From an uncultured Lachnospiraceae bacterium (GTDB taxonomy: Bacteria; Bacillota; Clostridia; Lachnospirales; Lachnospiraceae): a DNA stretch of 64,000 nt. Both the position numbers and the translations under genes were made by a program. Below the pieces are notes generated by a model that worked only from the letters and a program-made list of their open reading frames with translations, had not been told where the DNA came from and made no database searches. Position 1 is the stretch's first letter, and every line of letters begins with the position of its first letter. The stretch lies in the NCBI GenBank assembly GCA_946414885.1, contig CAMKQH010000022.1, positions 1 to 64,000 on the forward strand. Direction: 5' to 3'. This document shows positions 25,225 through 34,345 of the stretch, piece after piece.

Positions 25225-27516
25225 ATGAAAGGACATGGCAAAAAGAGATGCGTTGGTAGTTTGCTGCTCGTGGTCACCCTGTTCCTTTGCGGCTGTAATG
25301 CAGGGAACAAGCTGGCTGACGGTCAAACAAAAACGGAAAGCAGCGTGACGGAAGAAACCTATTTTGACTTCCTTGACGAGACCAATCTGGCATGGGAGGA
25401 CAATGCCTTAGATGACTTGCGTGCCGTCATTAACCTCCCGCTTCCTCAGGGCAAGGCGACGGACGGAGAACGATCCGTGGGGAGGGGAATTCAGCTGCGT
25501 GAGAACGGTTGCATTTGTTGCATGACCCATCGGTATGATAATTCTGCGAAAAACTGGACGGAAATTCATGAGATATCGAAGGATGGAAACGAAATTTCCC
25601 ATGCGTTTGAACCTGATCGGGAAAAAGGATTTGGCTTTTATGATAAAATTGGCATTGTTTCAGGAGGGGAAGGCTATGTTACATACGGGGGTTCCCTTGA
25701 GCAACAGTCCAACGGCGGTTCCGGCGGCGGACAAAGCGGTTTCGTTGATTACGTGTTTTATGACTTGGACAAGGATTTTCAAGAGGTTCGCGCAGTTCAG
25801 GTTGAGCGTGAATTGCGAGGGAATCTTAGCGACTTGATGAAAGATGCGGAGGGTAATTATCACGTATGCTGTTATCAAAACGGATTGCCTGCATATGTGG
25901 TCATTTCTTCGGATGGAAAAATCATCTTCAGGGAGATTAAGGACGGAATCTTGTCACTCTGCGCGTACGGCGGGGGAAGGGTTGCCGTGTGTGAGAAAAA
26001 GCACGTCTTAAATACTTATGACAGAAGGTTTTACGAAGCCGACTTAAAAAAGGGAGAGACGCGAGAGCTTGCCGTGTCAAGGGATGAAACCGTCAGGACC
26101 AAGATGACGGATCCCAGAAAAACCGTTTCGGCGGCGACTCCCGTGGATGAATACAGACTCATTTGGAGCAGCGCGGACGGTCTTTGCCTTTATGACGCAA
26201 GGGAAGGAGAAACAAGAATCCTGTATGAGTGGTCGAGGCACGGATTTGCGAATGGGGCAATTGACTTGGCGGTAGGAGCTGACGGTTCCGTGGGAGCGAT
26301 ATGTGATATTGACGGCGTCAGGAATTACCTGTTGCTGGAGGCGACAGGGGAGAAGAAAGAGATTCCCGCCATTACGTTTGCGGTGGCGCCAAAAAATCTT
26401 CTTAGATACCAAAAAGCCGTGACATATTTCAACAAAAGATATCCGGGATACGGCGTGATCATTCGGGACGACTGGGATGAAACCAGCCTGCTGACCCAGC
26501 TTGGAGTGGGGGACGGGCCGGTTCTTGTGGATACGGACCTTACGGGGTTTGAAGAATTGGAAAAGTTATGGCAGCCGCTGGACGGATTTTTGGAATGGAC
26601 GCATCTGGCGGATGAACTGCTCCCGGCGGTTTTGGAATTTGGGAAAATTGGAGACGTTACCTATGGAATATCCGTGGGTTATGACATCCACACGATGCTT
26701 GTTTTTGATCCAGAGCTTAATGACTGGGACTATGAGGGGTGGCTTTCGGCACTGGAGGAACGGAAGGGAGCCGCGTTTACCTATGGCTGGTTAAACAATC
26801 AGGCGGATGAGCGGAAAGACTTTTTTGAAATTCTCGAAAACGGATTGGACAATGCTTATTATTTGAATTCGGAAACGGGAGAAACCATTTTTGGAACGAA
26901 AGAATTTGAACGCGTCGTAAGGCTGGCGGAAAAAGCAAAAAAATGTCCGGCGTGGGATGACGGTAAGGCGCTGCTGCAGGGCAAGGTTGTTTGTGAAATC
27001 CAGTATCTGTACGGCCTGTGGCAGGTGCTAGGCTTGAGAAGAAGGACGGAAAGTGACGGAGTTTCAATCATAGGGTATCCCGGTAAGGATGGAGGCCGGA
27101 ATCTTTTGGTGGCAAAAAGTCCCGTTTGCCTTCGTTCAACCGCAACGGACGAAGAGAAAAAGATCGCGTACACGTTCCTGAAGGTTCTTTTGTCTGATCA
27201 GGAGGCCACTGACCGTGCCCTTCCGCTTCGCTGGAGCGAAGTTGACGGAATATTTGAGAATTACGGGGAAGCAATAGAGGATTCAAAGGTCGTTGGAACG
27301 TATAATCCAAATGAAATGCCGGAGCTTGAGGAAGGCGACAGGGAATTCTTCTTGGAATTGCTTGCAAACTCAATGCCCAAGAAATCATTTCCGATGGCCT
27401 TAAAGAGGATGTTTAACGAAGAGATTGACAACTATCTAAACGGTGAAATTGACGGAAAAGTATTGGCAGAACATTTGAAAAACCGCACTTGGTTGTATTT
27501 AGAAGAGCAAAAGTGA
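25225..27516 (+). CDS. Large lipoprotein with C-terminal solute-binding-protein-like half (cassette 1)
   Basis: A 763-aa lipoprotein with signal peptide and lipobox FLCGC. A motif shared by the paralogs (DNALDDLRAVINLPL, about residues 55-70) comes first, then a region of repeated short strands (about 80-370) that may be a beta-propeller. From about 380 an extracellular solute-binding protein 1-like domain begins (VTYFNKRYPGYGVIIRDDWD; LLTQLGVGDGPVLVDTDLTG; LEFGKIGDVTYGISVGYDIH). It ends with YLNGEIDGKVLAEHLKNR, the C-terminal helix of the group. No ABC permease or ATPase is nearby, so it may sense or capture a ligand at the surface rather than feed a transporter. It shares the cassette-1 promoter with the small secreted protein. 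Confidence 0.8.
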   Translation: MKGHGKKRCVGSLLLVVTLFLCGCNAGNKLADGQTKTESSVTEETYFDFLDETNLAWEDNALDDLRAVINLPLPQGKATDGERSVGRGIQLRENGCICCMTHRYDNSAKNWTEIHEISKDGNEISHAFEPDREKGFGFYDKIGIVSGGEGYVTYGGSLEQQSNGGSGGGQSGFVDYVFYDLDKDFQEVRAVQVERELRGNLSDLMKDAEGNYHVCCYQNGLPAYVVISSDGKIIFREIKDGILSLCAYGGGRVAVCEKKHVLNTYDRRFYEADLKKGETRELAVSRDETVRTKMTDPRKTVSAATPVDEYRLIWSSADGLCLYDAREGETRILYEWSRHGFANGAIDLAVGADGSVGAICDIDGVRNYLLLEATGEKKEIPAITFAVAPKNLLRYQKAVTYFNKRYPGYGVIIRDDWDETSLLTQLGVGDGPVLVDTDLTGFEELEKLWQPLDGFLEWTHLADELLPAVLEFGKIGDVTYGISVGYDIHTMLVFDPELNDWDYEGWLSALEERKGAAFTYGWLNNQADERKDFFEILENGLDNAYYLNSETGETIFGTKEFERVVRLAEKAKKCPAWDDGKALLQGKVVCEIQYLYGLWQVLGLRRRTESDGVSIIGYPGKDGGRNLLVAKSPVCLRSTATDEEKKIAYTFLKVLLSDQEATDRALPLRWSEVDGIFENYGEAIEDSKVVGTYNPNEMPELEEGDREFFLELLANSMPKKSFPMALKRMFNEEIDNYLNGEIDGKVLAEHLKNRTWLYLEEQK

Positions 27517-27531
27517 AATGAAGACATGCAT

Positions 27532-27772
27532 GGAGGTTATGGCGTGAAGAATTTAAGGAAAGGTGGAGAAGATAAAATGAAACAAATACGTGAGAAAATA
27601 TCTGAAAATTGAATAGATTGGGTCTGTCCGAATGGACACGGGACGGTTTCCAGCGCCATACATCATTACGAAAGTCATAGTTGTATTTATTGCGGTAGTA
27701 ATACGAGATTATTATGAGTGCATATTCTGCGGTTATCAAACATTTTGGGTGCATGGATATGTTTATGATTAA
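27532..27772 (+). pseudogene. Remnants of a lipoprotein start and of a small Cys-rich protein gene
   Basis: Between two intact lipoprotein genes lie two relics. At 27532-27611 the conserved leader GGAGGTTATGGCGTGAAG opens a frame that stops after 22 codons, as if only a lipoprotein's start was kept. At 27613-27717 a frame encodes VCPNGHGTVSSAIHHYESHS then CIYCGSNTRLL, and a +1 frame continues YYECIFCGYQTFWVHGYVYD to 27772. Joined, they look like the end of a Cys-rich protein resembling the 40320 gene (shared CPNGHG), truncated and frameshifted. Confidence 0.65.
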
Positions 27773-27841
27773 AATGTTTTAATCAGAGATTGATAGAAGA
27801 AGGAGAAGGCCGGGTTGACATATAATCCGGCCGTATTTGGA

Positions 27842-30004
27842 ATGAAAAAGATAGGAATTCTGTTAATTCTAACATTACTGATTCTATCTGGATGCGTGCG
27901 TAATGCAGACGGTGAAGGAAACGAAGGTGTTCATCGAAAACCAGACAAGAAGCAGGCACCGTATTATGACAGGTCGACTACGGAATGCAAAATGATTTCG
28001 GATGCCAATCCATGGCTGCTGCGCTTTTCTCAAAAGGGTTTTTATTATTTTGTGATGGGAACGGATGAGACGGAGAATAGTTGGCAGTTTTACTTTCAAT
28101 CCTATGACGGTAAGGATGCAATTCCCTTTTGCCTGATTTCAAGTGGGTATGTCAGGGACTTTTCCGTAAGAATGGCAGGTGAGGAAACAGGTCTTTCCGT
28201 GTTGAGAACTGGCGATCGCTCCAGTATATTGGAGTTTGATGCTTCGGGAAAGAAAAAGAGGGAAATTTTCATAGATGAAACGCTTTATGACTTAGATGGA
28301 TTTCCCAGACTGTTGGCTAATGCGGACGGACAATATGTCATCGGTTGGAATGATAAAGCTTATTTTATAAATGGTGAAGGAAAGATCACGGGATCTGTGA
28401 ACGTAGATGGAACGATAAGGGAACTGTTTACGTCAGATGGACGAAAGCCGTATGCTGTGGTCGAAAAGAGTAGTGATAAAAACAATGAGAGAGTATTAAT
28501 AAGGCTTGATGAAAAAAAGAACATGGCAGAAATCATTAAAAGTCTTTCGAATGACGAGATCAAGATTTTTCCTTTTGAGGACGGCTTTGTTTCCGTATTA
28601 TCAGACCGAATGGTTTTCTTTCGAGGCGGAGAAGAGGAAGTTCTGGTCGATCTTGACAGGCAGGGGATCGTGGCATCTCAGATTCAGTACGTGTCTGGTG
28701 ACCGAGAGGAAATGTCGCTGATTTCAGTGGATCCGACAAGCAGTGACCTTAAGGTACTAAATTTCTTGTTAAAGAAACGAACGGAGTCTGATTCTGCAAG
28801 TGAGGCAAGTCCATCAGATAGTCAAATGTTTGCACCTGATGGCAGAAGAATTATTCGCGTGGCAATTCCTGCTGATTGCCTTTATCAAGTCGAGTTCCAT
28901 GCCAAAAAGTACAATCAGGCACGTGATGATGCGATTGTGGAAATCGAGAGATTTGATGGATCCTTGGAAGATTATCTAGGAAAGGGAAATCGCCCAGACG
29001 TGATCATGTTTCATGATCATACGGAACTAGACGAATACGTCAAGAAGAATTTGTTGACGGATTTGCTTCCGATGTTTAATGTATGCGGTGTTTCCAAAGA
29101 GGAAATGATCCCTAAGGCGAGAGAGCTTTTGGGGAATGGCAGTGAGAATGCCATGTATGCCATGGCTGCCAGATTCCGCCTGCTGCTTCGAACTTCTGAC
29201 GGAATGGAATTGGATGAAGCTGGAAGATGCGACGCTGAGCGTTATCTGAAATGGTATGGCAAATTCATGAAAGAAAACGGGTTTAGCGGTGCAGGGACTT
29301 TAGAGAACCTTTTATATGCAAACTTGCCTTTTTATTATGAGGAAAAAAGTGCAGAAGCAAGTTTTACTTCTGAGGGATTTCAACAACTGATGATGGCGTA
29401 TAAAGCAATGCTTGATGAATGCCAGGGAAAGCTATACATACAAAGTTCGGATCACAAGGAAGTGGAGATCGCAAGGGGGCCAAGGTGGTATGCATCTTAC
29501 AGCTGTTATCAGTTGACGGTGCCGGGAGTCTCCATGAAAGGTCTTCCAGGGCAGGACGGGGACAGCCATGTTTATGTAAGGCTAGATGATCCTATGGCAA
29601 TACTAAATGGATCAGATTGCAAGGAGCAGGCCTTTGATTTTATTCTATATTACATTTCCCTTGCTGAGCCTCTGGTAAAGGGAGATACGGAGGGATCCTA
29701 CGGAAAGAGCGGAAACACGTGGGCTTTTTTCTCCGTGTGGGAAAAGTATTTAAGGGATGAAATATACGAATCAAAACGACCCTATGTATCACTGGATGGA
29801 AGGGAAATGTTTTATACGGAAGAACAGTGCGAACAGTTAAAGCGTTTGATTAACGATGCCGTACCAGAGACAAGGACGCAGAGGGACGTCTATGGAATTC
29901 TAATGGAAGAAATGGTCGGATATTTGAATGGCGGGAAAGGGTTGGAAGAAACTTGCAAGACTTTACAAAACCGTGTAACACTATATTTGCAAGAGAATCG
30001 ATAG
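27842..30004 (+). CDS. Large lipoprotein, divergent solute-binding-protein-like paralog
   Basis: A 720-aa lipoprotein with signal peptide MKKIGILLILTLLILSGC. It is the most divergent of the six: the N-terminal part (about residues 30-330) shares the strand-rich layout. The C-terminal part (VEFHAKKYNQARDDAIVEIE; NRPDVIMFHDHTELDEYVKK) follows the solute-binding pattern but lacks the DGPVL(V/I)DT block. It ends with YLNGGKGLEETCKTLQNRVT. A TTG at 27815 with a better ribosome site (AAGGAGAAGG) would add 9 residues; ATG 27842 is given because it begins a canonical lipoprotein signal. It follows gene remnants and is closed by a terminator. Confidence 0.75.
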   Translation: MKKIGILLILTLLILSGCVRNADGEGNEGVHRKPDKKQAPYYDRSTTECKMISDANPWLLRFSQKGFYYFVMGTDETENSWQFYFQSYDGKDAIPFCLISSGYVRDFSVRMAGEETGLSVLRTGDRSSILEFDASGKKKREIFIDETLYDLDGFPRLLANADGQYVIGWNDKAYFINGEGKITGSVNVDGTIRELFTSDGRKPYAVVEKSSDKNNERVLIRLDEKKNMAEIIKSLSNDEIKIFPFEDGFVSVLSDRMVFFRGGEEEVLVDLDRQGIVASQIQYVSGDREEMSLISVDPTSSDLKVLNFLLKKRTESDSASEASPSDSQMFAPDGRRIIRVAIPADCLYQVEFHAKKYNQARDDAIVEIERFDGSLEDYLGKGNRPDVIMFHDHTELDEYVKKNLLTDLLPMFNVCGVSKEEMIPKARELLGNGSENAMYAMAARFRLLLRTSDGMELDEAGRCDAERYLKWYGKFMKENGFSGAGTLENLLYANLPFYYEEKSAEASFTSEGFQQLMMAYKAMLDECQGKLYIQSSDHKEVEIARGPRWYASYSCYQLTVPGVSMKGLPGQDGDSHVYVRLDDPMAILNGSDCKEQAFDFILYYISLAEPLVKGDTEGSYGKSGNTWAFFSVWEKYLRDEIYESKRPYVSLDGREMFYTEEQCEQLKRLINDAVPETRTQRDVYGILMEEMVGYLNGGKGLEETCKTLQNRVTLYLQENR

Positions 30005-30028
30005 AGTCATATGTTACTTAATGAGAAA

Positions 30029-30065
30029 AACCGGTAGTGGATAAACATCCGCTGCCGGTTTTTTA
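30029..30065 (+). terminator. Rho-independent terminator closing cassette 1
   Basis: AACCGGTAGTGGAT pairs with ATCCGCTGCCGGTT (two G-U wobbles) around a 4-base loop, then a T-run. Confidence 0.9.
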
Positions 30066-30080
30066 TGATTCACGGAACAT

Positions 30081-30147
30081 GTAAATTTGCTCATTAAGCG
30101 CGTAAATTTGCTCATTTCAAAAAATAAGGGAATGATCGAGGTAATAT
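30081..30147 (+). promoter_or_regulatory. AgrA-box promoter pointing through xre towards agrB
   Basis: GTAAATTTG at 30081-30089 and again at 30102-30110 are identical half-sites exactly 21 bp apart, followed by TAATAT at 30142-30147, 32 bp past the second G (31 in the cassettes). No agrD or ribosome site follows. Transcription would start just before the 3' end of the convergent xre gene (30160) and run antisense to it towards agrB at 30700. No terminator is seen between. Confidence 0.6.
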
Positions 30148-30159
30148 AAACGCTATAAG

Positions 30160-30522
30160 TTAATCATTGTCAGAGTCGGGCAGGTGAAAAGACTTTATGA
30201 CGTTCATCAAAATTGCGCGTTCGTTAGATGAGGTATTCTTATAGATTTCAATAAATAATTGCATGTCGGTCGACTTAATTCCAGAGGCAGGCGTACTTGA
30301 CATAAAATCTGGAGTTAGGGAATCCAAAGATACTTGTAACGCCTGGGCAATGTCGTAATACACCTGAAAAGAAGCAACGGCACCAGATTCAATGTTTTTA
30401 ATGGTACCTTCGGCAATGTTTATTTTTTCTGCCAGTTGTTCTGTGCTGATATGTTTTAGTTTTCGAAAAGCCTTAATATTTTTTCCAATGTCTTTATAAA
30501 AACGAATGTTTTTTGCTTCCAT
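30160..30522 (-). CDS. XRE-family HTH regulator of the agr region
   Basis: A 120-aa protein with an N-terminal XRE helix-turn-helix (about residues 10-65; IKAFRKLKHISTEQLAEKIN, IAEGTIKNIESG) and a C-terminal helical tail (about 80-115) that may dimerise. It is transcribed away from agrB; a TATAAT on the minus strand at 30549-30554 is a likely -10. Its whole length would be covered by an antisense transcript from the AgrA-box promoter at 30081. It probably represses agrB and/or itself in the A+T-rich gap 30523-30699, and may recognise the GTGAT-N3-ATCAC palindromes; both ideas are inference. Confidence 0.85.
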   Translation of the reverse strand: MEAKNIRFYKDIGKNIKAFRKLKHISTEQLAEKINIAEGTIKNIESGAVASFQVYYDIAQALQVSLDSLTPDFMSSTPASGIKSTDMQLFIEIYKNTSSNERAILMNVIKSFHLPDSDND

Positions 30523-30699
30523 TGCAATCTCCGTTGAAATATTGATGCATTATAAAGTTTTTGCTGAAATAGCGTTTTTATGCGAAAAAAGCTTTATTAA
30601 AAATATTTTAGTCAACGAAAACATAAAAATATATCACTATATAAATGACAAAATCACGAATAAGATGATTAGCGATAAACATTTATACAAGGAGGGGTC
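30523..30699. promoter_or_regulatory. A+T-rich divergent gap between xre and agrB
   Basis: This gap must hold the xre promoter (minus-strand TATAAT at 30549-30554) and probably one for agrB. Several A/T tracts and TATA-like words occur, but no clear -35/-10 pair for agrB. GGAGGGG at 30691 is the agrB ribosome site. Confidence 0.5.
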
Positions 30700-31266
30700 A
30701 TGGATATTGCGAAGGTGATTGTAACGGAACTGAAGAAAAAAGAAATCATTTCGGAAGAAGAGTATAAGGTTTATGTCTATGGAATGGAGATTCTTTTATT
30801 AAAAGGCATCGCTCTTATTATTGCTATTGGGCTAAGCTTTATTCTTCAAACGACGGAATTCTTATTTCTGTTGTTATTGTTTCTGGTACCTATAAGAAAA
30901 TATGCGGGCGGAGTGCATGCATCCAGTAAAGAAGCATGTTTATTTTTGACTGAAATGATATTGGTGATCGCTCAGATAACTTGGAAATGTGGGATAGGGA
31001 ATGAAATATTTCAAACATGCTCTGTGGTGATTGGATTGCTGATGATTATTATATTTTCTCCGGCAGAAAGCAAAAAAAGACGGTTGAACTTGCAAAAGAG
31101 GAAGCGGTTTCGGTTCTTTTCGATTCTATTTGGCTGCATAAATGTCTTGTGTTATTCCGTTGCATGTGTTTATGAGTGCGACATTGTGAAAAGTGCAGTG
31201 AGTGTTGCCATGATGATTGAAGCGGCATTGATTATTCTGCAAAAACTAATAAAAGAATATGAATGA
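30700..31266 (+). CDS. agrB: AgrB: membrane endopeptidase that processes AgrD
   Basis: A 188-aa protein with about five to six membrane helices and the AgrB catalytic signature RKYAGGVHASSKEAC. H73 and C80 are spaced seven apart, as are the catalytic His and Cys of Staphylococcus AgrB. AgrB removes the C-terminal tail of AgrD and forms the thiolactone ring. It is the only agrB in the window and would have to serve all agrD copies. The ATG follows GGAGGGG. The cassette-2 promoter begins 2 bp after its stop, so agrB and agrD1 may be partly cotranscribed but also separately controlled. Confidence 0.93.
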   Translation: MDIAKVIVTELKKKEIISEEEYKVYVYGMEILLLKGIALIIAIGLSFILQTTEFLFLLLLFLVPIRKYAGGVHASSKEACLFLTEMILVIAQITWKCGIGNEIFQTCSVVIGLLMIIIFSPAESKKRRLNLQKRKRFRFFSILFGCINVLCYSVACVYECDIVKSAVSVAMMIEAALIILQKLIKEYE

Positions 31267-31267
31267 T

Positions 31268-31366
31268 GTGATTCCGTCACAGAATAGATGACGAGAATAT
31301 CTGATTTTGTCAATTAACGGCGTAAATTTGCTACTTCCATAAAAACCTTCTTTCAAAGGCTAGAAT
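31268..31366 (+). promoter_or_regulatory. AgrA-box cassette promoter, copy 2
   Basis: The palindrome GTGAT-TCC-GTCAC (one imperfect position) is at 31268-31280, half-site G at 31309 and 31330, TAGAAT at 31361-31366. The spacings 35/21/31 equal those of copies 1, 3 and 4. The ribosome site of agrD follows immediately. Confidence 0.8.
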
Positions 31367-31387
31367 AGTCTTGAAGGAGGTGAGGTT

Positions 31388-31516
31388 ATGAAGACGTTGT
31401 ACTTGCGATTGTTAAGCATCATCGCGGCAGTGGCAGGAGGAGCTGCGTTAGTAGCGGCGAACTCAGCGTGCAGTCTTGTATTGTACGAGCCAGAAATGCC
31501 AAAGGAACTTGAGTAA
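31388..31516 (+). CDS. agrD: AgrD1: cyclic-lactone autoinducer peptide precursor
   Basis: A 42-aa peptide with an amphipathic/hydrophobic leader (MKTLYLRLLSIIAAVAGG), a core NSACSLVLY and an acidic tail EPEMPKELE. The Cys followed by hydrophobic residues and then an E-P-E-x-P tail is the hallmark of Clostridia AgrD peptides. The ring would run from Cys28, most likely to Tyr33 (CSLVLY), with the tail removed by AgrB; the exact ring end is inference. AAGGAGGTGAGG precedes the ATG. It lies between the AgrA-box promoter and the small secreted protein gene of cassette 2. Confidence 0.92.
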   Translation: MKTLYLRLLSIIAAVAGGAALVAANSACSLVLYEPEMPKELE

Positions 31517-31615
31517 GAGAGATGCGGTGGGTTATAAGAAAGGAGTGATGCACCTAAGCATATGTTGACATGGCAAGATTTGTTAAGTTATTATTTTGAG
31601 AAAGAGAGGTATTCT

Positions 31616-31945
31616 ATGAAAAGAAACGTAATAGCGTTGTGTATGGCGGTAATGATAGTAGCATGCAGTATTCTTATTCCGGAGACGGCCTGTGCAGCAG
31701 AAAAAATATCAAGGGTATCGTGTTTAGTGCATCATTTCCACTCAATTCCAGGGAATTGCTATACATACAGTTCGCACCCCTATTTAATGGAAAATGGGTT
31801 ACAAGGACCGGTTTATGGTACTTGTCAAATTACTCAATTCTGTTCATGTTACTATGATGAATGCGTGGTCTGTGGTTACATAGATTATTCGCATCCTCAA
31901 CAAATACACGTAGAGAGCGTAACACACAGTGCCTGTGGGTTGTAG
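31616..31945 (+). CDS. Small secreted Cys/His-rich protein (cassette 2)
   Basis: A 109-aa pre-protein: signal peptide (MKRNVIALCMAVMIVAC ... TACA, cleavage near AEK), then a mature domain with SSHPYLMENGLQGPVYGTC, FCSCYYDECVVCGYIDYSHP and VTHSACG. It is a clear paralog of the proteins at 24853 and 34705. ATG 31616 begins the signal peptide and follows AGAGAGG. It precedes the lipoprotein at 31981 by 35 bp and is expected to share the agrD1 transcript. Secreted signal, adhesin or toxin-like roles are open. Confidence 0.78.
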   Translation: MKRNVIALCMAVMIVACSILIPETACAAEKISRVSCLVHHFHSIPGNCYTYSSHPYLMENGLQGPVYGTCQITQFCSCYYDECVVCGYIDYSHPQQIHVESVTHSACGL

Positions 31946-31980
31946 AATAAAATTTAAATAGATCAGATGGAGGTTATGGC

Positions 31981-34236
31981 GTGAAGATTTTAGAAAAAGG
32001 AATGGCCAGTTTAATGGCTTACGCTTTAATCTTATTTCTTTGTGGATGTAATGGCGGTACCGCCTTTACTCAGTCGGAATCGGGAAGCGTAAGTATACAA
32101 GAATCCGAGAAGATTCAATTTTTGAGCGAGGAAGAACTGAATTGGTCGGATAATACCTTAGATGATCTCCACGCCGTTCTGAATGTTACCGTTTCTCCGT
32201 TGAAGGCAGAAGGAGAGCTAAATGGGGGAAGAACAGGAATCGTGATAGGTGACGGCGGATGTGTCATCTATAAAACGCATCTTTTTGAGCAAGAAGAGGC
32301 ATGGAGCGGTGTCAATGGAATTACCATGCTGGGAAACGAATTTGCTTATCCAATCAACTTAAAATCAGACGGAAATGAGAAATATATTGACATAATTGGA
32401 TTAAAAGCAGGATCGGACAGATATGTTGCTGGCAGAAAAACAAATGAGGAAGGCATAGGAGTCGTTTATCAATTGTACGAATTAGATGAAAGCTTTCAAT
32501 TGCTCCGGAGCGTCCGAACAGAACTATTATCCAGTGAGACAGAACCATATTTGAATGAGGTAGCGGGGGATGCAGATGGAAGATTTCACGTGACATATTT
32601 CGGGCAGGATGGAAAAGAGAGATACGCGATAATTTCTTCGAAAGGTGAAGTATTGTTTGACGTTCGAAGAGAAAACAAACTGTCGCTTTGTACCATTGAC
32701 AAGGGACGGGTTGTTCTGTGTGAGACAACGCAACGAATTGCCAACAACGAGTGGTGGTTCTATGAAGCTGATCTAGGGAAGGGGGAGTTAAGGGAACTTG
32801 CTGCTTCTGCAGACGATGGCGTCAGGAAAAAGATGAAGGGCAATGTTATGTGTGCGGTACCAATAGACGAGTACAAGCTTGCATGGTGCACTAACGAGGG
32901 ATTAGTTTTGTGTGACGTAAAAAATGGTGACGTGAGACTGGCGTATAAGTGGTCAAATCACGGAATTGCCGTACCTTTTGTCCTTCGCATTGCAAAGGCA
33001 AGTGATGGAAGCATCGGGATCCTGTATCAAGAAAAAGAGAAAAGATTTCTTCTTTTAGAAGCGACAGATGAGAAAACGGAAATCAAGTCAATTATTTTGG
33101 CAACATCCAGGGACAACAAGGACGCTTATTTAACCATTGCTGCATATTTTAACAAAAAGTATCCGGCGTATAACGTCACCGTAATGGACGGATGGGATGA
33201 AACCAGTCTTTTAACCCAGCTCGGGGCAGGAGATGGCCCGGTGCTTGTTGACACTGCGCTTACAGGGTTTGAGGATTTGGAAAAGTTATGGCAGCCATTG
33301 GACTCTTTTTTGGAGCAGACGGGTCTTCGCGAAGATCTGATTCCCGAAACGTTAAGCTTTGGAAAGATTGGGGAAACGCAATACGGAATTGTGAAAGATT
33401 TTACAATTGAAACGCTTGTTACGTCTCAGGCGGGTCCAACCGACTGGGATTACGGGGGCTTTCTGAATGTCTTGGAAAAGACGGGTGAAATGGCACCGTT
33501 TTCATATGAAAAGCTGTCGATTCCATATGATTTTAGGAGCGAATACTTCGAAGCATTATGCAATGGCGTTGACGATACTTATTACTTAAATATGGAGCAA
33601 GGGAGTACGATTTTCGGAACGGAGGAGTTTGACAGAGTTCTTAAGCTTTCAGAGCAGGCAAGGAAGTGCCCGCCGGCAGAAGGAGGAAAGGCAATTCATG
33701 ACGGAAAAGCGATTAGCGAGCATGTTGAACTGTTAAGCGTTCAGGGTATAGTCGAGCTTCGGATGCGTATGGAGACAAACGGAGATAAGCTAATAGGATA
33801 TCCAACAAAAAATGGAGCACGACACCTTTTGGTTGCGGGAGCGCCACTTACAATGCGAGTGACGGCAACGGAGGAAGAAAAGAAAATAGCGTATACGTTC
33901 CTCCAGTTACTTCTTTCGAAGGAGGGTCAAACATCATCAGTACGTCATACCTTTTTTGTGCGTCATGATGCCTTGGAAGAACAGTTTGCGTCGTATGAGT
34001 ATACCGTAGAAATGTTGGGGGATCAGTTCCATATACCTCCATTAGATCGTGAGAAGGACATGCCACTTTTATACGAACTGATTCTTAAGAGCACGCCACA
34101 AAAATCTTTACCCACTTCACTTAAAAAAGTATTGGATGAGGAATTTGGTGATTATTTGAGCGGTCGGATCGACGGCAATGCTTTGTCGGAGCATTTAAAG
34201 AGCAGGGTGATGTTATATTTGCAGGAGTCAAAATAA
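31981..34236 (+). CDS. Large lipoprotein with solute-binding-protein-like half (cassette 2)
   Basis: A 751-aa lipoprotein with GTG start behind GGAGGTTATGGC and lipid Cys23 (LFLCGC). It has the paralog block WSDNTLDDLHAVLNV, a strand-rich region (about residues 75-365; e.g. GRVVLCETTQ, YKLAWCTNEGLVLCD), and the solute-binding-like domain from about 370 (AAYFNKKYPAYNVTVMDGWD; LGAGDGPVLVDTALTGFEDL; LSFGKIGETQYGIVKDFTIE). The shared C-terminus is YLSGRIDGNALSEHLKSRVM. It is closest to the lipoproteins at 35049 and 37616. It is last in the agrD1 cassette and closed by a terminator. Confidence 0.82.
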   Translation: MKILEKGMASLMAYALILFLCGCNGGTAFTQSESGSVSIQESEKIQFLSEEELNWSDNTLDDLHAVLNVTVSPLKAEGELNGGRTGIVIGDGGCVIYKTHLFEQEEAWSGVNGITMLGNEFAYPINLKSDGNEKYIDIIGLKAGSDRYVAGRKTNEEGIGVVYQLYELDESFQLLRSVRTELLSSETEPYLNEVAGDADGRFHVTYFGQDGKERYAIISSKGEVLFDVRRENKLSLCTIDKGRVVLCETTQRIANNEWWFYEADLGKGELRELAASADDGVRKKMKGNVMCAVPIDEYKLAWCTNEGLVLCDVKNGDVRLAYKWSNHGIAVPFVLRIAKASDGSIGILYQEKEKRFLLLEATDEKTEIKSIILATSRDNKDAYLTIAAYFNKKYPAYNVTVMDGWDETSLLTQLGAGDGPVLVDTALTGFEDLEKLWQPLDSFLEQTGLREDLIPETLSFGKIGETQYGIVKDFTIETLVTSQAGPTDWDYGGFLNVLEKTGEMAPFSYEKLSIPYDFRSEYFEALCNGVDDTYYLNMEQGSTIFGTEEFDRVLKLSEQARKCPPAEGGKAIHDGKAISEHVELLSVQGIVELRMRMETNGDKLIGYPTKNGARHLLVAGAPLTMRVTATEEEKKIAYTFLQLLLSKEGQTSSVRHTFFVRHDALEEQFASYEYTVEMLGDQFHIPPLDREKDMPLLYELILKSTPQKSLPTSLKKVLDEEFGDYLSGRIDGNALSEHLKSRVMLYLQESK

Positions 34237-34274
34237 CGAAAAGTTTTACAAAGGAGAAAAATGACGGGACATAC

Positions 34275-34317
34275 GGAACCGGCAGCGATTTTGAATTCGT
34301 CGCCGGTTCTATTTTTA
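34275..34317 (+). terminator. Rho-independent terminator closing cassette 2
   Basis: GAACCGGCAGCGA pairs with TCGTCGCCGGTTC (near-perfect stem), then TATTTTTA. Its stem is a relative of those at 24503 and 30029. Confidence 0.85.
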
Positions 34318-34345
34318 TGGAGTGACGTAAAAGGACATGAATACA

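Noticed and set aside
27814..27828. Promoter TTGACATATAAT upstream of the second lipoprotein
   Set aside because: The -35 and -10 words are adjacent with no spacer, so they cannot form a promoter.
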